Shown here in pieces: positions 1 to 7,053 of a stretch of 12,596 bases of DNA. The translations under genes and the position numbers were made by a program. Within the stretch, counting starts at the first letter, position 1, and the number at the start of each line of letters is the position of its first letter. The notes below the pieces were generated by a model. That model saw nothing but the letters and a program-made list of their open reading frames with translations. It did not search any database and had not been told where the DNA came from. Source of the stretch: 2-01-FULL-33-17 sp964401705 (GTDB lineage Bacteria > Patescibacteriota > Minisyncoccia > Phycocordibacterales > UBA9973); the NCBI GenBank assembly GCA_964401705.1, contig CAYNZJ010000017.1, positions 1 to 12,596 on the forward strand, read 5' to 3'.

Positions 1-7
1 ATAATAT

Positions 8-1054
8 ATGTTCCAGAAACTCTACAAAGCATTTTCAAACGATATCGGAATAGACTTGGGTACTGCAAATACCTTGGTGTATTTGCGGAATCAAGGCATT
101 GTAATTAACGAGCCATCTGTTGTTGTAGTTAATACTAAAACCGGTCAAATAATCGCAGTTGGGGCGGCGGCCAAGCAAATGCTTGGCCGCACTCCAGCGC
201 ATATTCGTGCTGTGCAACCAGTTGTGGATGGGGTTATTTCTGACTTTGAAGTTACCGAAGAAATGCTATCGTACTTAATCCAAAAAACCGAAAAAATATC
301 TAAAAAGTTTTTCCGACCACGCGTTGTTGTGGGTGTACCAACTGCAATTACCAATGTTGAAACTCGGGCAGTGTATGATGCTGCAATGAGTGGTGGCGCA
401 AGAGAAGTCTACATAGTTGAAGAACCAATGGCTGCAGCTATTGGGGTCAGACTTCCTGTTAAAGATGCTATTGGTTCAGTTATTGTTGACATTGGTGGTG
501 GTACAACTGACATTGCAGTTATTGCACTAGGTGGAATTGTACGGTCGAAAAATCTACGTATTGCGGGGGATAAATTAAACGAAGACATCGTTACTTTTAT
601 GCGTGATGAATTTAAATTACTTGTTGGAGTTAAAACCGCTGAAGCTATAAAAATTTCTCTTGGGAATGCTCTTCCGGGTGAAATGATGGAAGCTCCAATT
701 CGTGGACGTGATTTAGTTACTGGTCTTCCTCGAGAAATTATAATTACTGATACTGATATTCGTAGTGCAATGATGCAATCTTTGATTTCAATTGTTGAAG
801 CTACTAAAGAAGTCTTAGAAACTACACCTCCAGAATTACTTTCGGATGTTATCCATCGTGGAGTAGTGCTCTCTGGCGGTGGAGCGTTGATTCGATCTTT
901 CGATCAATTACTTTCCAGCGCTATTAAAATTCCGGTTTATGTCGCAGATGATCCATTAACAGCTGTTGCTCGGGGTACAGGTATTATACTTGATGATTTG
1001 GATTATTATAAAGAAGTTTTAGTCTCACCAGAAAATGGCTTACCTCCACGATAA
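8..1054 (+). CDS. mreB: MreB, rod-shape-determining actin homologue
   Basis: Bacterial actin that forms membrane-associated filaments and positions the peptidoglycan-elongation machinery. The 348-residue length is normal for MreB. Visible nucleotide-binding motifs are phosphate-1 DLGTANT (residues 16-22), the catalytic-region EEPMAAAIG near 138-146, phosphate-2 DIGGGTTD (161-168) and the adenosine-binding SGGGAL near 288. The N-terminus has a short FQKLYKAF lead that may act as an amphipathic membrane anchor (inference). The ATG at 8 gives the usual MreB start; the preceding bases ATAATAT look like the end of a -10 box cut by the window edge. Its last 20 bp overlap mreC, so the two are probably translationally coupled. 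Identification is firm. Confidence 0.97.
   Translation: MFQKLYKAFSNDIGIDLGTANTLVYLRNQGIVINEPSVVVVNTKTGQIIAVGAAAKQMLGRTPAHIRAVQPVVDGVISDFEVTEEMLSYLIQKTEKISKKFFRPRVVVGVPTAITNVETRAVYDAAMSGGAREVYIVEEPMAAAIGVRLPVKDAIGSVIVDIGGGTTDIAVIALGGIVRSKNLRIAGDKLNEDIVTFMRDEFKLLVGVKTAEAIKISLGNALPGEMMEAPIRGRDLVTGLPREIIITDTDIRSAMMQSLISIVEATKEVLETTPPELLSDVIHRGVVLSGGGALIRSFDQLLSSAIKIPVYVADDPLTAVARGTGIILDDLDYYKEVLVSPENGLPPR
167..190. repeat. Perfect 10-bp-stem hairpin inside mreB
   Basis: GCGGCCAAGC at 167-176 and GCTTGGCCGC at 181-190 are perfect inverted copies around the 4-nt loop AAAT. The encoded residues (AAAKQMLGR) align with ordinary MreB sequence, so this is not an insertion. It is GC-rich in an AT-rich gene and could slow early translation, or it may be coincidence. 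Confidence 0.6.
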
Positions 1055-1853
1055 TCAATATTTGGGTTATAGTAAAAAAAAATCCACGTATGGTGTATTT
1101 CATTTGGGTTTTCTAATCCTAGTTATTCTTGCTTTTATCTTTTTAAGAAAACCTTTTAAATCTTTTGCTTATAAGGTGGCAATTCCCGTTACCGAAGCAG
1201 GGTCTGTTTTTTCTCGAGGCCTGTATTCAATTACACATAGTAAATCACAATTGTTAAATCGGATAGAATCTCTCGAGGCTCAAAATTCAGAATTAGAATC
1301 AAAATTAATTGATTATAGTTTAATAGAAAATGAAAATAGTGCCTTTAAAGAAAGTGTCATTAGCAATATTAATGGAACAGTTGCCAGTGTTATTGCTCGA
1401 CCTAGTAGGACACCATACGATACTTTATTAATTAATAGTTTTGAGACTTTGAACCCCAATGGTGTGGTTTATAGTGTTTCTGGAATTCCTTTGGGGACTC
1501 TTGATTCTGAAAAATTAAATATTTTAACAAATACTCAGAATAAAACATTTTCAAGTACTGTTAAACTTTATTCTAACCCTGGAAATGAAATCGATGCCGA
1601 GGTAGTTCTGGGTGATGCCATGGATAGTCTTAGTGTAAAATTAAAAGGCCGAGGAGGTGGATCTTATGAATCCATAGTTCCTGCTGATATAAATATTCCT
1701 ATTGGTTCGTTTGTTATAATTCCAGAATTTTCTTCAAAACCAATTGCTGAAGTTGTAAAAATTTCAAATCGTAATGATACTAAAGATAAAGTAGTTTATT
1801 TTCGTTCAACTGTAAATTTTCAATATCTTCGGTATGTTTTAATAAATAAATAA
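1035..1853 (+). CDS. mreC: MreC, cell-shape scaffold protein
   Basis: Periplasmic or extracytoplasmic scaffold of the elongation complex that links MreB to MreD and the penicillin-binding proteins. The 272-residue protein has the MreC layout: a short cytoplasmic lead, one transmembrane helix (about 21-37), a predicted coiled coil (about 70-105), then a beta-rich domain with an IPIGSFVI stretch near 221-228. It starts inside mreB (20-bp overlap), with no recognisable Shine-Dalgarno, so reinitiation from mreB is the likely route. tgt begins one base after its stop codon. No mreD, rodA or pbp2 follows as in the classic mre cluster. Overall sequence is divergent; assignment rests on topology plus the mreB neighbour. 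Confidence 0.9.
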   Translation: MAYLHDNQYLGYSKKKSTYGVFHLGFLILVILAFIFLRKPFKSFAYKVAIPVTEAGSVFSRGLYSITHSKSQLLNRIESLEAQNSELESKLIDYSLIENENSAFKESVISNINGTVASVIARPSRTPYDTLLINSFETLNPNGVVYSVSGIPLGTLDSEKLNILTNTQNKTFSSTVKLYSNPGNEIDAEVVLGDAMDSLSVKLKGRGGGSYESIVPADINIPIGSFVIIPEFSSKPIAEVVKISNRNDTKDKVVYFRSTVNFQYLRYVLINK

Positions 1854-1854
1854 T

Positions 1855-3072
1855 ATGAATAATTTTAATTTTCATATTGAAAAAGAATTACCAACTGGTG
1901 GACGAGCCGGTTATTATGATACGCCTCATGGTAGGATTTTAACTCCAACTTTTGTAGCTGTGGGTACAAAATCCACCGTTAAATCAATGACACCAGAAAT
2001 GTTAATTAGCTGTGGGGTACAAGTAGTTTTGGCTAATACTTATCATTTATATTTAGAGCCAGGGGATGAGATTGTTAAAAACGCTGGCGGGTTTCCCAAA
2101 TGGATGAACTGGCATGGTCCAACTATGACCGATAGTGGAGGGTTCCAGGTTTTTTCACTTGGAGCAGCGTATGGTAAAGGAATTTCCAAAGTCACAAAAG
2201 GCGAAGAAGTTTTGCAATTAGAATCTGGAAGATCAGGGGATGAAATAATTCCACTTGCAAAGGTTGGTAATGATGGCGTTTCTTTTAAGTCACACATTGA
2301 TGGGTCATTACATTATTTAACTCCACACCGGTCAATGGAAATTCAAAAAAATTTAGGAGCGGATATTATTTTTGCATTTGATGAATGCACAAGTCCAACT
2401 GAAACTTATGAATATCAAAAAGAATCATTAGTCCGTACTCACAAATGGGCGCAAGATTCTTTAACGGTCCATACTGAGCTAGACCCGAATGGTGAACAAG
2501 CACTTTTTGGTGTTGTCCAAGGAGCGCAGTTTGAAGATTTACGTAAACTTTCTGCAGAAACTTTAGCAAATATGTGCGCCCCTACGGGGCGCACATTCGA
2601 GGGCTTTGGTATTGGGGGGTCTTTTTCAAAAGATGATATGACAACTGCAGTTGCATGGGTTACTGAAGTTCTGCCAAAAGATAAACCTCGTCATTTATTG
2701 GGCATTGGTGAACCTAATGATTTGTTTATGGGAGTAGAATTAGGAATTGATTTTTTTGATTGTGTAGCGCCAACACGGATGGCTCGTCATGGAACTGTTT
2801 ATACTGTGGATGGACGATTAAATTTATTTAATGAAAAATTTAGAATAGTAAATAATCCTATCGAAGAGAATTGTCTTTGTTATACTTGTAAAAATTTTAC
2901 TATTAGTTATGTTGCCCATTTATTCCGCGCTAAAGAAATACTCGCTGCGACACTTGCCAGTATCCACAATATTTATTTTATAAATACTCTTGTTCAAAAA
3001 ATGCGCCAATCCATATTGGACGGTAATTTTCAAGAATATAAAAAAGAATTTTTAGAGAGGTATTATAATTAA
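1855..3072 (+). CDS. tgt: tRNA-guanine transglycosylase (queuosine pathway)
   Basis: Exchanges guanine-34 of GUN-anticodon tRNAs for preQ1, the base-exchange step of queuosine synthesis. At 405 residues it is about 30 longer than the E. coli enzyme. Active-site TDSGGFQ holds D93, the presumed nucleophile is D302 in FDCVAPTR, and zinc ligands are C340, C342, C345 and H371. Two additions stand out: a 30-35 residue insert around 104-138, between FSLG and GVSFKSHIDGS, and a 7-residue insert (241-247) encoded by a perfect palindrome just before the substrate-pocket GIGG motif. The start at 1855 is one base after mreC, without a Shine-Dalgarno. A hairpin terminator follows the stop. Family assignment is firm. 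Confidence 0.96.
   Translation: MNNFNFHIEKELPTGGRAGYYDTPHGRILTPTFVAVGTKSTVKSMTPEMLISCGVQVVLANTYHLYLEPGDEIVKNAGGFPKWMNWHGPTMTDSGGFQVFSLGAAYGKGISKVTKGEEVLQLESGRSGDEIIPLAKVGNDGVSFKSHIDGSLHYLTPHRSMEIQKNLGADIIFAFDECTSPTETYEYQKESLVRTHKWAQDSLTVHTELDPNGEQALFGVVQGAQFEDLRKLSAETLANMCAPTGRTFEGFGIGGSFSKDDMTTAVAWVTEVLPKDKPRHLLGIGEPNDLFMGVELGIDFFDCVAPTRMARHGTVYTVDGRLNLFNEKFRIVNNPIEENCLCYTCKNFTISYVAHLFRAKEILAATLASIHNIYFINTLVQKMRQSILDGNFQEYKKEFLERYYN
2572..2596. repeat. In-frame palindrome in tgt (11-bp perfect stem, 3-nt loop)
   Basis: ATGTGCGCCCC (2572-2582) and GGGGCGCACAT (2586-2596) are perfect inverted copies around TAC. It encodes residues 240-248 of Tgt, a position where homologues I remember run straight from the helix into the DGFAIGG-type motif. 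The GC-rich core therefore looks like a 21-bp (7-codon) insertion that kept the frame. The insertion reading is inference from the remembered family alignment. Confidence 0.7.
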
Positions 3073-3079
3073 AAACGGG

Positions 3080-3117
3080 CTTCATTTATGAAGACCTAAT
3101 GACCAACGGTCTTTTTT
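3080..3117 (+). terminator. Terminator after tgt
   Basis: Two consecutive hairpins, CTTCAT/ATGAAG (3080-3093) and GACC-AAC-GGTC (3101-3111; alternatively AGACC at 3093-3097 with GGTCT at 3108-3112), are followed by six T residues (3112-3117). It lies 8 bp after the tgt stop and would end the mreB-mreC-tgt transcript. Stems are short, so efficiency is uncertain. Confidence 0.65.
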
Positions 3118-3146
3118 GGTACCAATAATTTGGTTTTTAGGTTCCC

Positions 3147-3186
3147 AACCCTGCTCAGCCTCAGTGGTTAAGGGTGAGCTAGGGTT
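3147..3186. repeat. Intergenic hairpin upstream of the nuclease gene
   Basis: AACCCT-GCTCA (3147-3157) pairs with TGAGC-T-AGGGTT (3175-3186), giving an 11-bp stem with one bulged T and a structured 17-nt loop. No T-run follows, so it is not a simple terminator. It occupies the gap between the tgt terminator and the DUF559 promoter. It may be another mobile hairpin or an RNA-level element; nothing identifies it further. Confidence 0.55.
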
Positions 3187-3215
3187 CATTTATGTTCCGG
3201 GGTCATTTAAAAGTA

Positions 3216-3224
3216 TGGTATCAT
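3216..3224 (+). promoter_or_regulatory. Extended -10 promoter of the DUF559 gene
   Basis: TG-G-TATCAT (3216-3224) resembles the extended -10 at 6168-6176 in front of the DUF3298 gene (TG-G-TATAAT, also preceded by TA). No convincing -35 is present. The -10 ends 8 bp before the ATG at 3233, the same spacing as at 6185, so transcription should begin at or next to that ATG. This is the main reason for preferring 3233 over the ATG at 3227. Confidence 0.55.
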
Positions 3225-3232
3225 AAATGTAT

Positions 3233-3865
3233 ATGTTACAAAACCCCTCCCAACCTCCCCTTATCAAGGGAGGAGCTCGTCGCAAACAGTCACAAAACTC
3301 TGTGACTAAAAATGCGACTAAAAGTCCCCATGATAAAGGGGTGAGCGTAGCGCAAGACCTTGAGTATATCGCACGGAGCAAAGCGAGTACGATACGAAAG
3401 GTGTACAGATCCTGTAAGGATAGAGGGGGTTTTGAAACTAAAAAAGATTTAGGGGATTTGTATAAATTTGTTCCATATAATACTAAACTAGTACAAAAAG
3501 CTAGAGAGTTTCGAAAATCTGAAACTGAAGCCGAAAAAATATTTTGGAAAAAAGTTTTAACTAATAAAGAAATAATTAAATACAAATTTACTCGTCAAAA
3601 ACCTATAGATGGATTCATTGTTGATTTTTATTGTGCAAAACTTGCATTAGTAATAGAAACTGATGGATTAATTCACTTAAAAAATAAAAAAAGAGATAAA
3701 GAGCGTGATTACATAATAAAGCAAAAATATAACTTAAAAGTTGTTAGATATCAAAATGATGTTATATTAAATGATATGCAATCAATAGTTAAAGATTTAC
3801 AAAAAATAATTAAACAAAGAGAAGCTGAAATGCGATTAAAAGTCCCCATGATAAGGGGGATTTAG
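3233..3865 (+). CDS. DUF559 endonuclease-like protein with repeat-encoded N-terminus
   Basis: The conserved DUF559 domain (PD-(D/E)XK nuclease superfamily, related to Vsr-type endonucleases) covers about residues 78-200: VPYNTKLVQKAREFRK, the FTRQKPI segment (Q122), D131 in VDFYC, E142 and D144 in VIETDG, and H148. All the putative metal-binding and catalytic acidic residues are present. The first ~75 residues are not part of the family domain. They are translated from a P2 palindromic element (NPSQPPLIKGG, KSPHDKG, then a second degenerate DLGDL copy). The last eight residues (KVPMIRGI) also come from a P2 copy, read in a different frame that supplies the TAG stop. Start 3233 is chosen from promoter spacing; 3227 is possible. 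uvrB follows after 12 bp and probably shares the transcript. The natural substrate is unknown. Confidence 0.85.
   Translation: MLQNPSQPPLIKGGARRKQSQNSVTKNATKSPHDKGVSVAQDLEYIARSKASTIRKVYRSCKDRGGFETKKDLGDLYKFVPYNTKLVQKAREFRKSETEAEKIFWKKVLTNKEIIKYKFTRQKPIDGFIVDFYCAKLALVIETDGLIHLKNKKRDKERDYIIKQKYNLKVVRYQNDVILNDMQSIVKDLQKIIKQREAEMRLKVPMIRGI
3240..3433. repeat. P2 palindromic element, large copy, overlapping the DUF559 5' end
   Basis: The outer ends AAAACCCCT (3240-3248) and AGGGGGTTTT (3424-3433) are inverted. Inside, CCCCTTATCA (3257-3266) pairs with TGATAAAGGGG (3331-3341, one bulge), GTCGCA (3279-3284) with TGCGAC (3313-3318), and AGTCACA (3288-3294) with TGTGACT (3301-3307), making one long nested hairpin. 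The right arm then contains about 80 bp of additional small hairpins (ACCTT/AAGGT at 3357-3361 and 3398-3402, TATCG/CGATA at 3367-3371 and 3390-3394) absent from the compact uvrC copy. It is read as codons in the nuclease gene. Confidence 0.85.
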
Positions 3866-3872
3866 GGGGTTT
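3830..3872. repeat. P2 right-half copy at the DUF559/uvrB junction
   Basis: From 3834 to 3872, 39 bases are identical to 5302-5340 inside uvrB. The shared core is CCCC-ATGATAA-GGGG followed by GATTTAGGGGGTTT. The preceding ATGCGA matches 3312-3317 of the large P2 copy. It supplies the last codons and stop of the nuclease gene and ends 5 bp before the uvrB ATG. With the 5' copy it brackets the nuclease gene. Confidence 0.9.
3864..3869 (+). promoter_or_regulatory. Repeat-derived ribosome binding site for uvrB
   Basis: AGGGGG lies 8 nt before the uvrB ATG. It can pair with the anti-Shine-Dalgarno CCUCCU core throughout if one G-U wobble is allowed. It is part of the P2 copy, so the repeat may provide uvrB's translation signal. 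Most other genes here have no Shine-Dalgarno at all, which makes this one stand out. Confidence 0.45.
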
Positions 3873-3877
3873 ATTAT

Positions 3878-6121
3878 ATGAAAAATAATAACAAAGTCTT
3901 TAATCTTGTGTCCGAATACAAACCTGCTGGGGACCAACCCGAGGCTATTTCGGGCTTAATCAAGGGATTGGAAAGTGGAATACAAAAGCAAACTCTTTTA
4001 GGGGCTACTGGTACCGGTAAGACTTTTACTATGGCTAATATAATTGAAAATGTTGGTAAACCAACATTAGTGATAGCGCATAATAAAACCCTTGCTGCAC
4101 AATTAGCACAAGAATTTCGTAGCTTTTTCCCAGATGCGGCAGTGCATTATTTTGTATCTTATTATGATTATTACCAACCCGAAGCTTACGTTGTTGCAAC
4201 TGATACTTATATTGAAAAGGATGCTCAAATTAATGAAGAAATTAATCGTCTTCGTCATGCATCAACTCAAGCATTGCTAACAAGACCTGATGTAATTATT
4301 GTGGCTTCAGTATCATGTATTTACGGACTGGGTTCACCAATAGAATATGAAAAAACAAATATGCGTTTTTCTGTTGGGCTTAAAATGTCTCGCCCGGATG
4401 TTATGAAGCGTCTTATTAATATGCAGTATGAACGCACCACAGGGGATTTATCGTCCGGGACATTTAGAGTGTTAGGCAACAAGCTTGATATTATGCCGGT
4501 TTCCGAAACAACAATGTATACGATTATTTTTACAGGTGATATTATATCTCAAATCCAAGCTGTGGATCCAGTGAGTTATGAATTAAAAAATCTTTCAACT
4601 GGCGGACCGAAAGATTTATTTATTTTCCCAGCTAAACATTTCATGACTGATAAAAATGAAATTACTCGAGCAGTTAAAGATATTAAAAAAGAACTAGATA
4701 TCCAATTAAAAAAATTTGAAAAAGAAGATAAGCCTTTAGAGGCCGAGCGATTAAAACGCCGAACAAATTATGACCTGGCAATGATTAAAGAAGTTGGGTA
4801 TTGTAGCGGGATTGAAAACTATTCAAGACACTTTGCTGGTAAAAGTGAAGGGGAACCACCAGATACATTACTGTCGTATTTCCCTCATAAAAAAGACGGT
4901 ACACCAGATTTTACTTTATTTATTGATGAATCCCACGCAACACTTCCACAATTGCGAGCAATGTATAATGGCGACCAAGCTCGAAAACAAAATTTAGTGG
5001 ATTTCGGATTTCGTCTTCCAAGTGCTAAAGATAATAGGCCACTAAGATATGAAGAATTTGAAAAAATAACCCCGCAAACTATTTATGTTTCTGCAACACC
5101 AGGAGATTATGAACGTACAGAAAGTAAACAAATTGTTGAACAAATAATCCGCCCAACTGGTCTTATTGACCCAGTAATAGAAATTAAACCGGTTATGGCA
5201 GATAAGCTGGGCTCCGAAGATACTCTTTCTTCCTCATCACTACCAACCGACCTACCCTCCCGTTCTTCTTCAAAAAAAGTATCTTCTACGCCTAGCTCTG
5301 TGATTAAAAGTCCCCATGATAAGGGGGATTTAGGGGGTTTGTATCCTGGTCAAATTCAGGATTTCATCCAGCAAGCTATAAAAGAAATCGCCAAAGGTGG
5401 GCGAGTGTTAGCTACAACATTAACTAAAAGAATGGCCGAGGATTTAACTAGCTATTTAAAAGATTTGCCAGAAGATGCCGTTGGTAAAAAATTCAAAGTT
5501 GAATATATTCATAGTGACGTAGAAACATTGGACCGTATTCGAATCATTACACGGCTTCGTCGCGGGGAAATAGATTGTTTGGTTGGGGTTAACCTTCTTC
5601 GTGAGGGACTCGATATGCCCGAGGTTAGTTTGATTGGGATACTTGATGCTGATAAAGAAGGATTCTTACGTAGTGAAGTTTCTCTTATTCAGACTATTGG
5701 TCGTGCAGCGCGTAATGTTGATGGACGAGTTATTCTATATGCAGATAAAATAACAAATTCAATGGAAAGAGCCATTAATGAAACTAATCGTCGTCGGGAA
5801 AAGCAAATAGCTTATAATAAAAAACACGGTATTACTCCAAAAACAATCATAAAAGAAATTAAAGACATTACCGATGATTTTGCAAAAGATAGAAACGATG
5901 CAGCATATTTTGAATTAGATACTGAAATATCACTTATGCTTAAAAAGGCTGGATTAGAAAAGAAAGTTAAAAAATCAGTGGATGCCCCAACAACAATTTT
6001 AAAAAAACTTATCAAACAAAAACAAAATGCTATGAAAGAAGCCGTTAAATCACTCGATTTTGAAACCGCCGCAATTCTCCGCGATGAAATAGTGATCCTA
6101 GAAGACAGAATGACAAAATAA
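3878..6121 (+). CDS. uvrB: UvrB, excision-repair helicase subunit, with two repeat insertions
   Basis: DNA-damage verification subunit that receives the lesion from UvrA and recruits UvrC. At 747 residues it is about 75 longer than E. coli UvrB. Walker A is GATGTGKT (42-49), the DNA-wedging beta-hairpin begins near YYDYYQPEAY (95-104), the Walker B/DESH box is 350-353, helicase motifs TTLTKRMAEDL start at 513, LREGLDMPEV and QTIGRAARN follow, and a C-terminal UVR motif for UvrC contact lies near 710-745. Between IEIKPV and the DFIQQAIKEI helix, where the second helicase half begins, about 45 extra residues (445-489) are encoded by P1 then P2 repeats. Everything else is intact, so the gene should be functional. 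It probably depends on the DUF559 promoter, since no -10 box sits at the usual distance from its ATG. Confidence 0.97.
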   Translation: MKNNNKVFNLVSEYKPAGDQPEAISGLIKGLESGIQKQTLLGATGTGKTFTMANIIENVGKPTLVIAHNKTLAAQLAQEFRSFFPDAAVHYFVSYYDYYQPEAYVVATDTYIEKDAQINEEINRLRHASTQALLTRPDVIIVASVSCIYGLGSPIEYEKTNMRFSVGLKMSRPDVMKRLINMQYERTTGDLSSGTFRVLGNKLDIMPVSETTMYTIIFTGDIISQIQAVDPVSYELKNLSTGGPKDLFIFPAKHFMTDKNEITRAVKDIKKELDIQLKKFEKEDKPLEAERLKRRTNYDLAMIKEVGYCSGIENYSRHFAGKSEGEPPDTLLSYFPHKKDGTPDFTLFIDESHATLPQLRAMYNGDQARKQNLVDFGFRLPSAKDNRPLRYEEFEKITPQTIYVSATPGDYERTESKQIVEQIIRPTGLIDPVIEIKPVMADKLGSEDTLSSSSLPTDLPSRSSSKKVSSTPSSVIKSPHDKGDLGGLYPGQIQDFIQQAIKEIAKGGRVLATTLTKRMAEDLTSYLKDLPEDAVGKKFKVEYIHSDVETLDRIRIITRLRRGEIDCLVGVNLLREGLDMPEVSLIGILDADKEGFLRSEVSLIQTIGRAARNVDGRVILYADKITNSMERAINETNRRREKQIAYNKKHGITPKTIIKEIKDITDDFAKDRNDAAYFELDTEISLMLKKAGLEKKVKKSVDAPTTILKKLIKQKQNAMKEAVKSLDFETAAILRDEIVILEDRMTK
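5210..5293. repeat. P1 palindromic element, uvrB copy (84 bp, in frame)
   Basis: It begins exactly on a codon boundary (codon 445) and spans 28 codons. The arms GGC + GAAGATAC (5210-5212, 5216-5223) pair with GTATCTTC + GCC (5279-5286, 5290-5292), and a T-rich/A-rich continuation extends the stem. The peptide is Ser-rich and hydrophilic (GSEDTLSSSSLPTD...). It is 79/84 identical to the uvrA copy at 7884-7967. UvrB homologues lack residues here. Confidence 0.93.
5296..5340. repeat. P2 partial copy in uvrB (in frame)
   Basis: CTCTGTGA at 5296-5303 matches 3298-3305 in the large P2 copy. From 5302 to 5340 the sequence is identical over 39 bases to 3834-3872. Relative to the large copy, about 12 internal bases and the whole left arm are missing. 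It encodes KSPHDKGDLGGL, in the same frame as the copies in uvrC and the DUF559 N-terminus. It lies only 2 bp after P1, so two repeat families are stacked at one site. Confidence 0.9.
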
Positions 6122-6130
6122 AACTTTAAA

Positions 6131-6162
6131 ATATCACCTAAAAAGGTGGTATTTTTATTTTT
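6131..6162 (+). terminator. Rho-independent terminator after uvrB
   Basis: ATATCACCT (6131-6139) pairs with AGGTGGTAT (6144-6152) through nine pairs including one G-U, with a 4-nt A loop, followed by TTTTTATTTTT. It starts 9 bp after the uvrB stop and leads directly into the next promoter. Confidence 0.85.
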
Positions 6163-6167
6163 AGGTA

Positions 6168-6176
6168 TGGTATAAT
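6168..6176 (+). promoter_or_regulatory. Extended -10 promoter of the DUF3298 gene
   Basis: TG-G-TATAAT is a consensus extended -10. There is no clear -35. The box ends 8 bp before the ATG at 6185, so the transcript would be leaderless or carry a leader of only 1-2 nt. Confidence 0.75.
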
Positions 6177-6184
6177 GGATTCAT

Positions 6185-7027
6185 ATGGTAAATAATACTC
6201 ATCATAAAAATCACATTGTTACTAGGGTACTTACTTTTATTGTTTTTGTAGCTTTAGCTATTTTGTTGTTCTTATTTGGACGTTCAGTTAAAGACAATGT
6301 TGTTTCAGCCCCTGTTGTAAAACCAGTTGAAAACGGTCAGCTAATTGACATGTCTAGAGTTATTGAAAATAAATTAATTAGCGAATCTAAATATGGGGTA
6401 GTTGATGGTGTCTATCCAGAATTTACTCACGCAGATAGTAGTTTTAATGATAAAATCAGAAACAATATAATAATTGCTCAAGCTGAATTTGAAAATAATT
6501 CTAAAGAAAATTGGCAAGCAAGAATTGCTACAAAATCACCAAATGAAAAAATTCCAGAATTTCCTGAAAATGGTGATATGTATTTTGGAACCAAAATTGA
6601 TTATATTCAAGTTAATGAAAAATATATCAGTATCCTAGTTCATGTTAATGGTTTTTCTGGTGGGGCTCATGGTTATGAAAATTTATATTCATATAATTAT
6701 GATGTTGTAAATAAAAAAGAATTATCTTTAAAAGATTTTTTCAAAAATGATTCAAATTATTTAAAAACAGTATCAGATTTTGCCAAAACTAATTTAACCG
6801 AACAATTTAAAAATAATATAAAAAGAGCAGACTTTGCAACTGATATTGAGTGGAATGAAGCTATTAATTCAGTCCCAATCTCAATGATTGACGAAGGCAC
6901 CAGACCTTTGCTCCAGAATTTTTCAGTATTTACATATGAGCCAGGGATGTTGACTTTGTATTTTAATCAATACCAAGTCGCGCCTTATGTTTATGGATCT
7001 CAAAAAGTAAAAATGGCTATTCAATAA
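6185..7027 (+). CDS. Membrane-anchored DUF3298/DUF4163 family protein
   Basis: A 280-residue protein with a single N-terminal transmembrane helix (about 13-32) and an extracytoplasmic domain. The body matches the DUF4163 plus DUF3298 arrangement seen in RsiV anti-sigma factors and in PdaC-like deacetylases: an N-terminal beta/alpha part, then the signature GGAHGY near residue 159, SYNYDVVNKKELSLKDFF, and a C-terminal YFNQYQVAPYVYG segment. No cytoplasmic anti-sigma domain precedes the helix and no deacetylase domain follows, so a free-standing ligand-binding or lysozyme-binding role is only a guess. It has its own promoter, has no Shine-Dalgarno, and separates uvrB from uvrA. There is no evident terminator before uvrA. 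Confidence 0.85.
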   Translation: MVNNTHHKNHIVTRVLTFIVFVALAILLFLFGRSVKDNVVSAPVVKPVENGQLIDMSRVIENKLISESKYGVVDGVYPEFTHADSSFNDKIRNNIIIAQAEFENNSKENWQARIATKSPNEKIPEFPENGDMYFGTKIDYIQVNEKYISILVHVNGFSGGAHGYENLYSYNYDVVNKKELSLKDFFKNDSNYLKTVSDFAKTNLTEQFKNNIKRADFATDIEWNEAINSVPISMIDEGTRPLLQNFSVFTYEPGMLTLYFNQYQVAPYVYGSQKVKMAIQ

Positions 7028-7039
7028 ACAATTTTGATT

Positions 7040-7053
7040 AAATAGTACTATTT
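7040..7053. promoter_or_regulatory. Perfect 14-bp palindrome in the uvrA promoter (candidate operator)
   Basis: AAATAGTACTATTT is its own reverse complement. It ends at the T that begins the extended -10 TG motif, so a bound dimer would block RNA polymerase. The location before uvrA-uvrC suggests damage-responsive control, but no LexA gene is visible and the sequence matches no operator I can assign with confidence. Confidence 0.45.

Noticed and set aside
3190..3585. Minus-strand open frame antisense to the DUF559 gene
   Set aside because: It is the reverse reading of the palindromic repeat and the nuclease N-terminus; the DUF559 motifs are on the plus strand.
5200..5345. Target-site duplications flanking P1 or P2
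   Set aside because: Flanks of each copy were compared by eye and no convincing short direct repeats were found, so no transposon-type insertion can be claimed.
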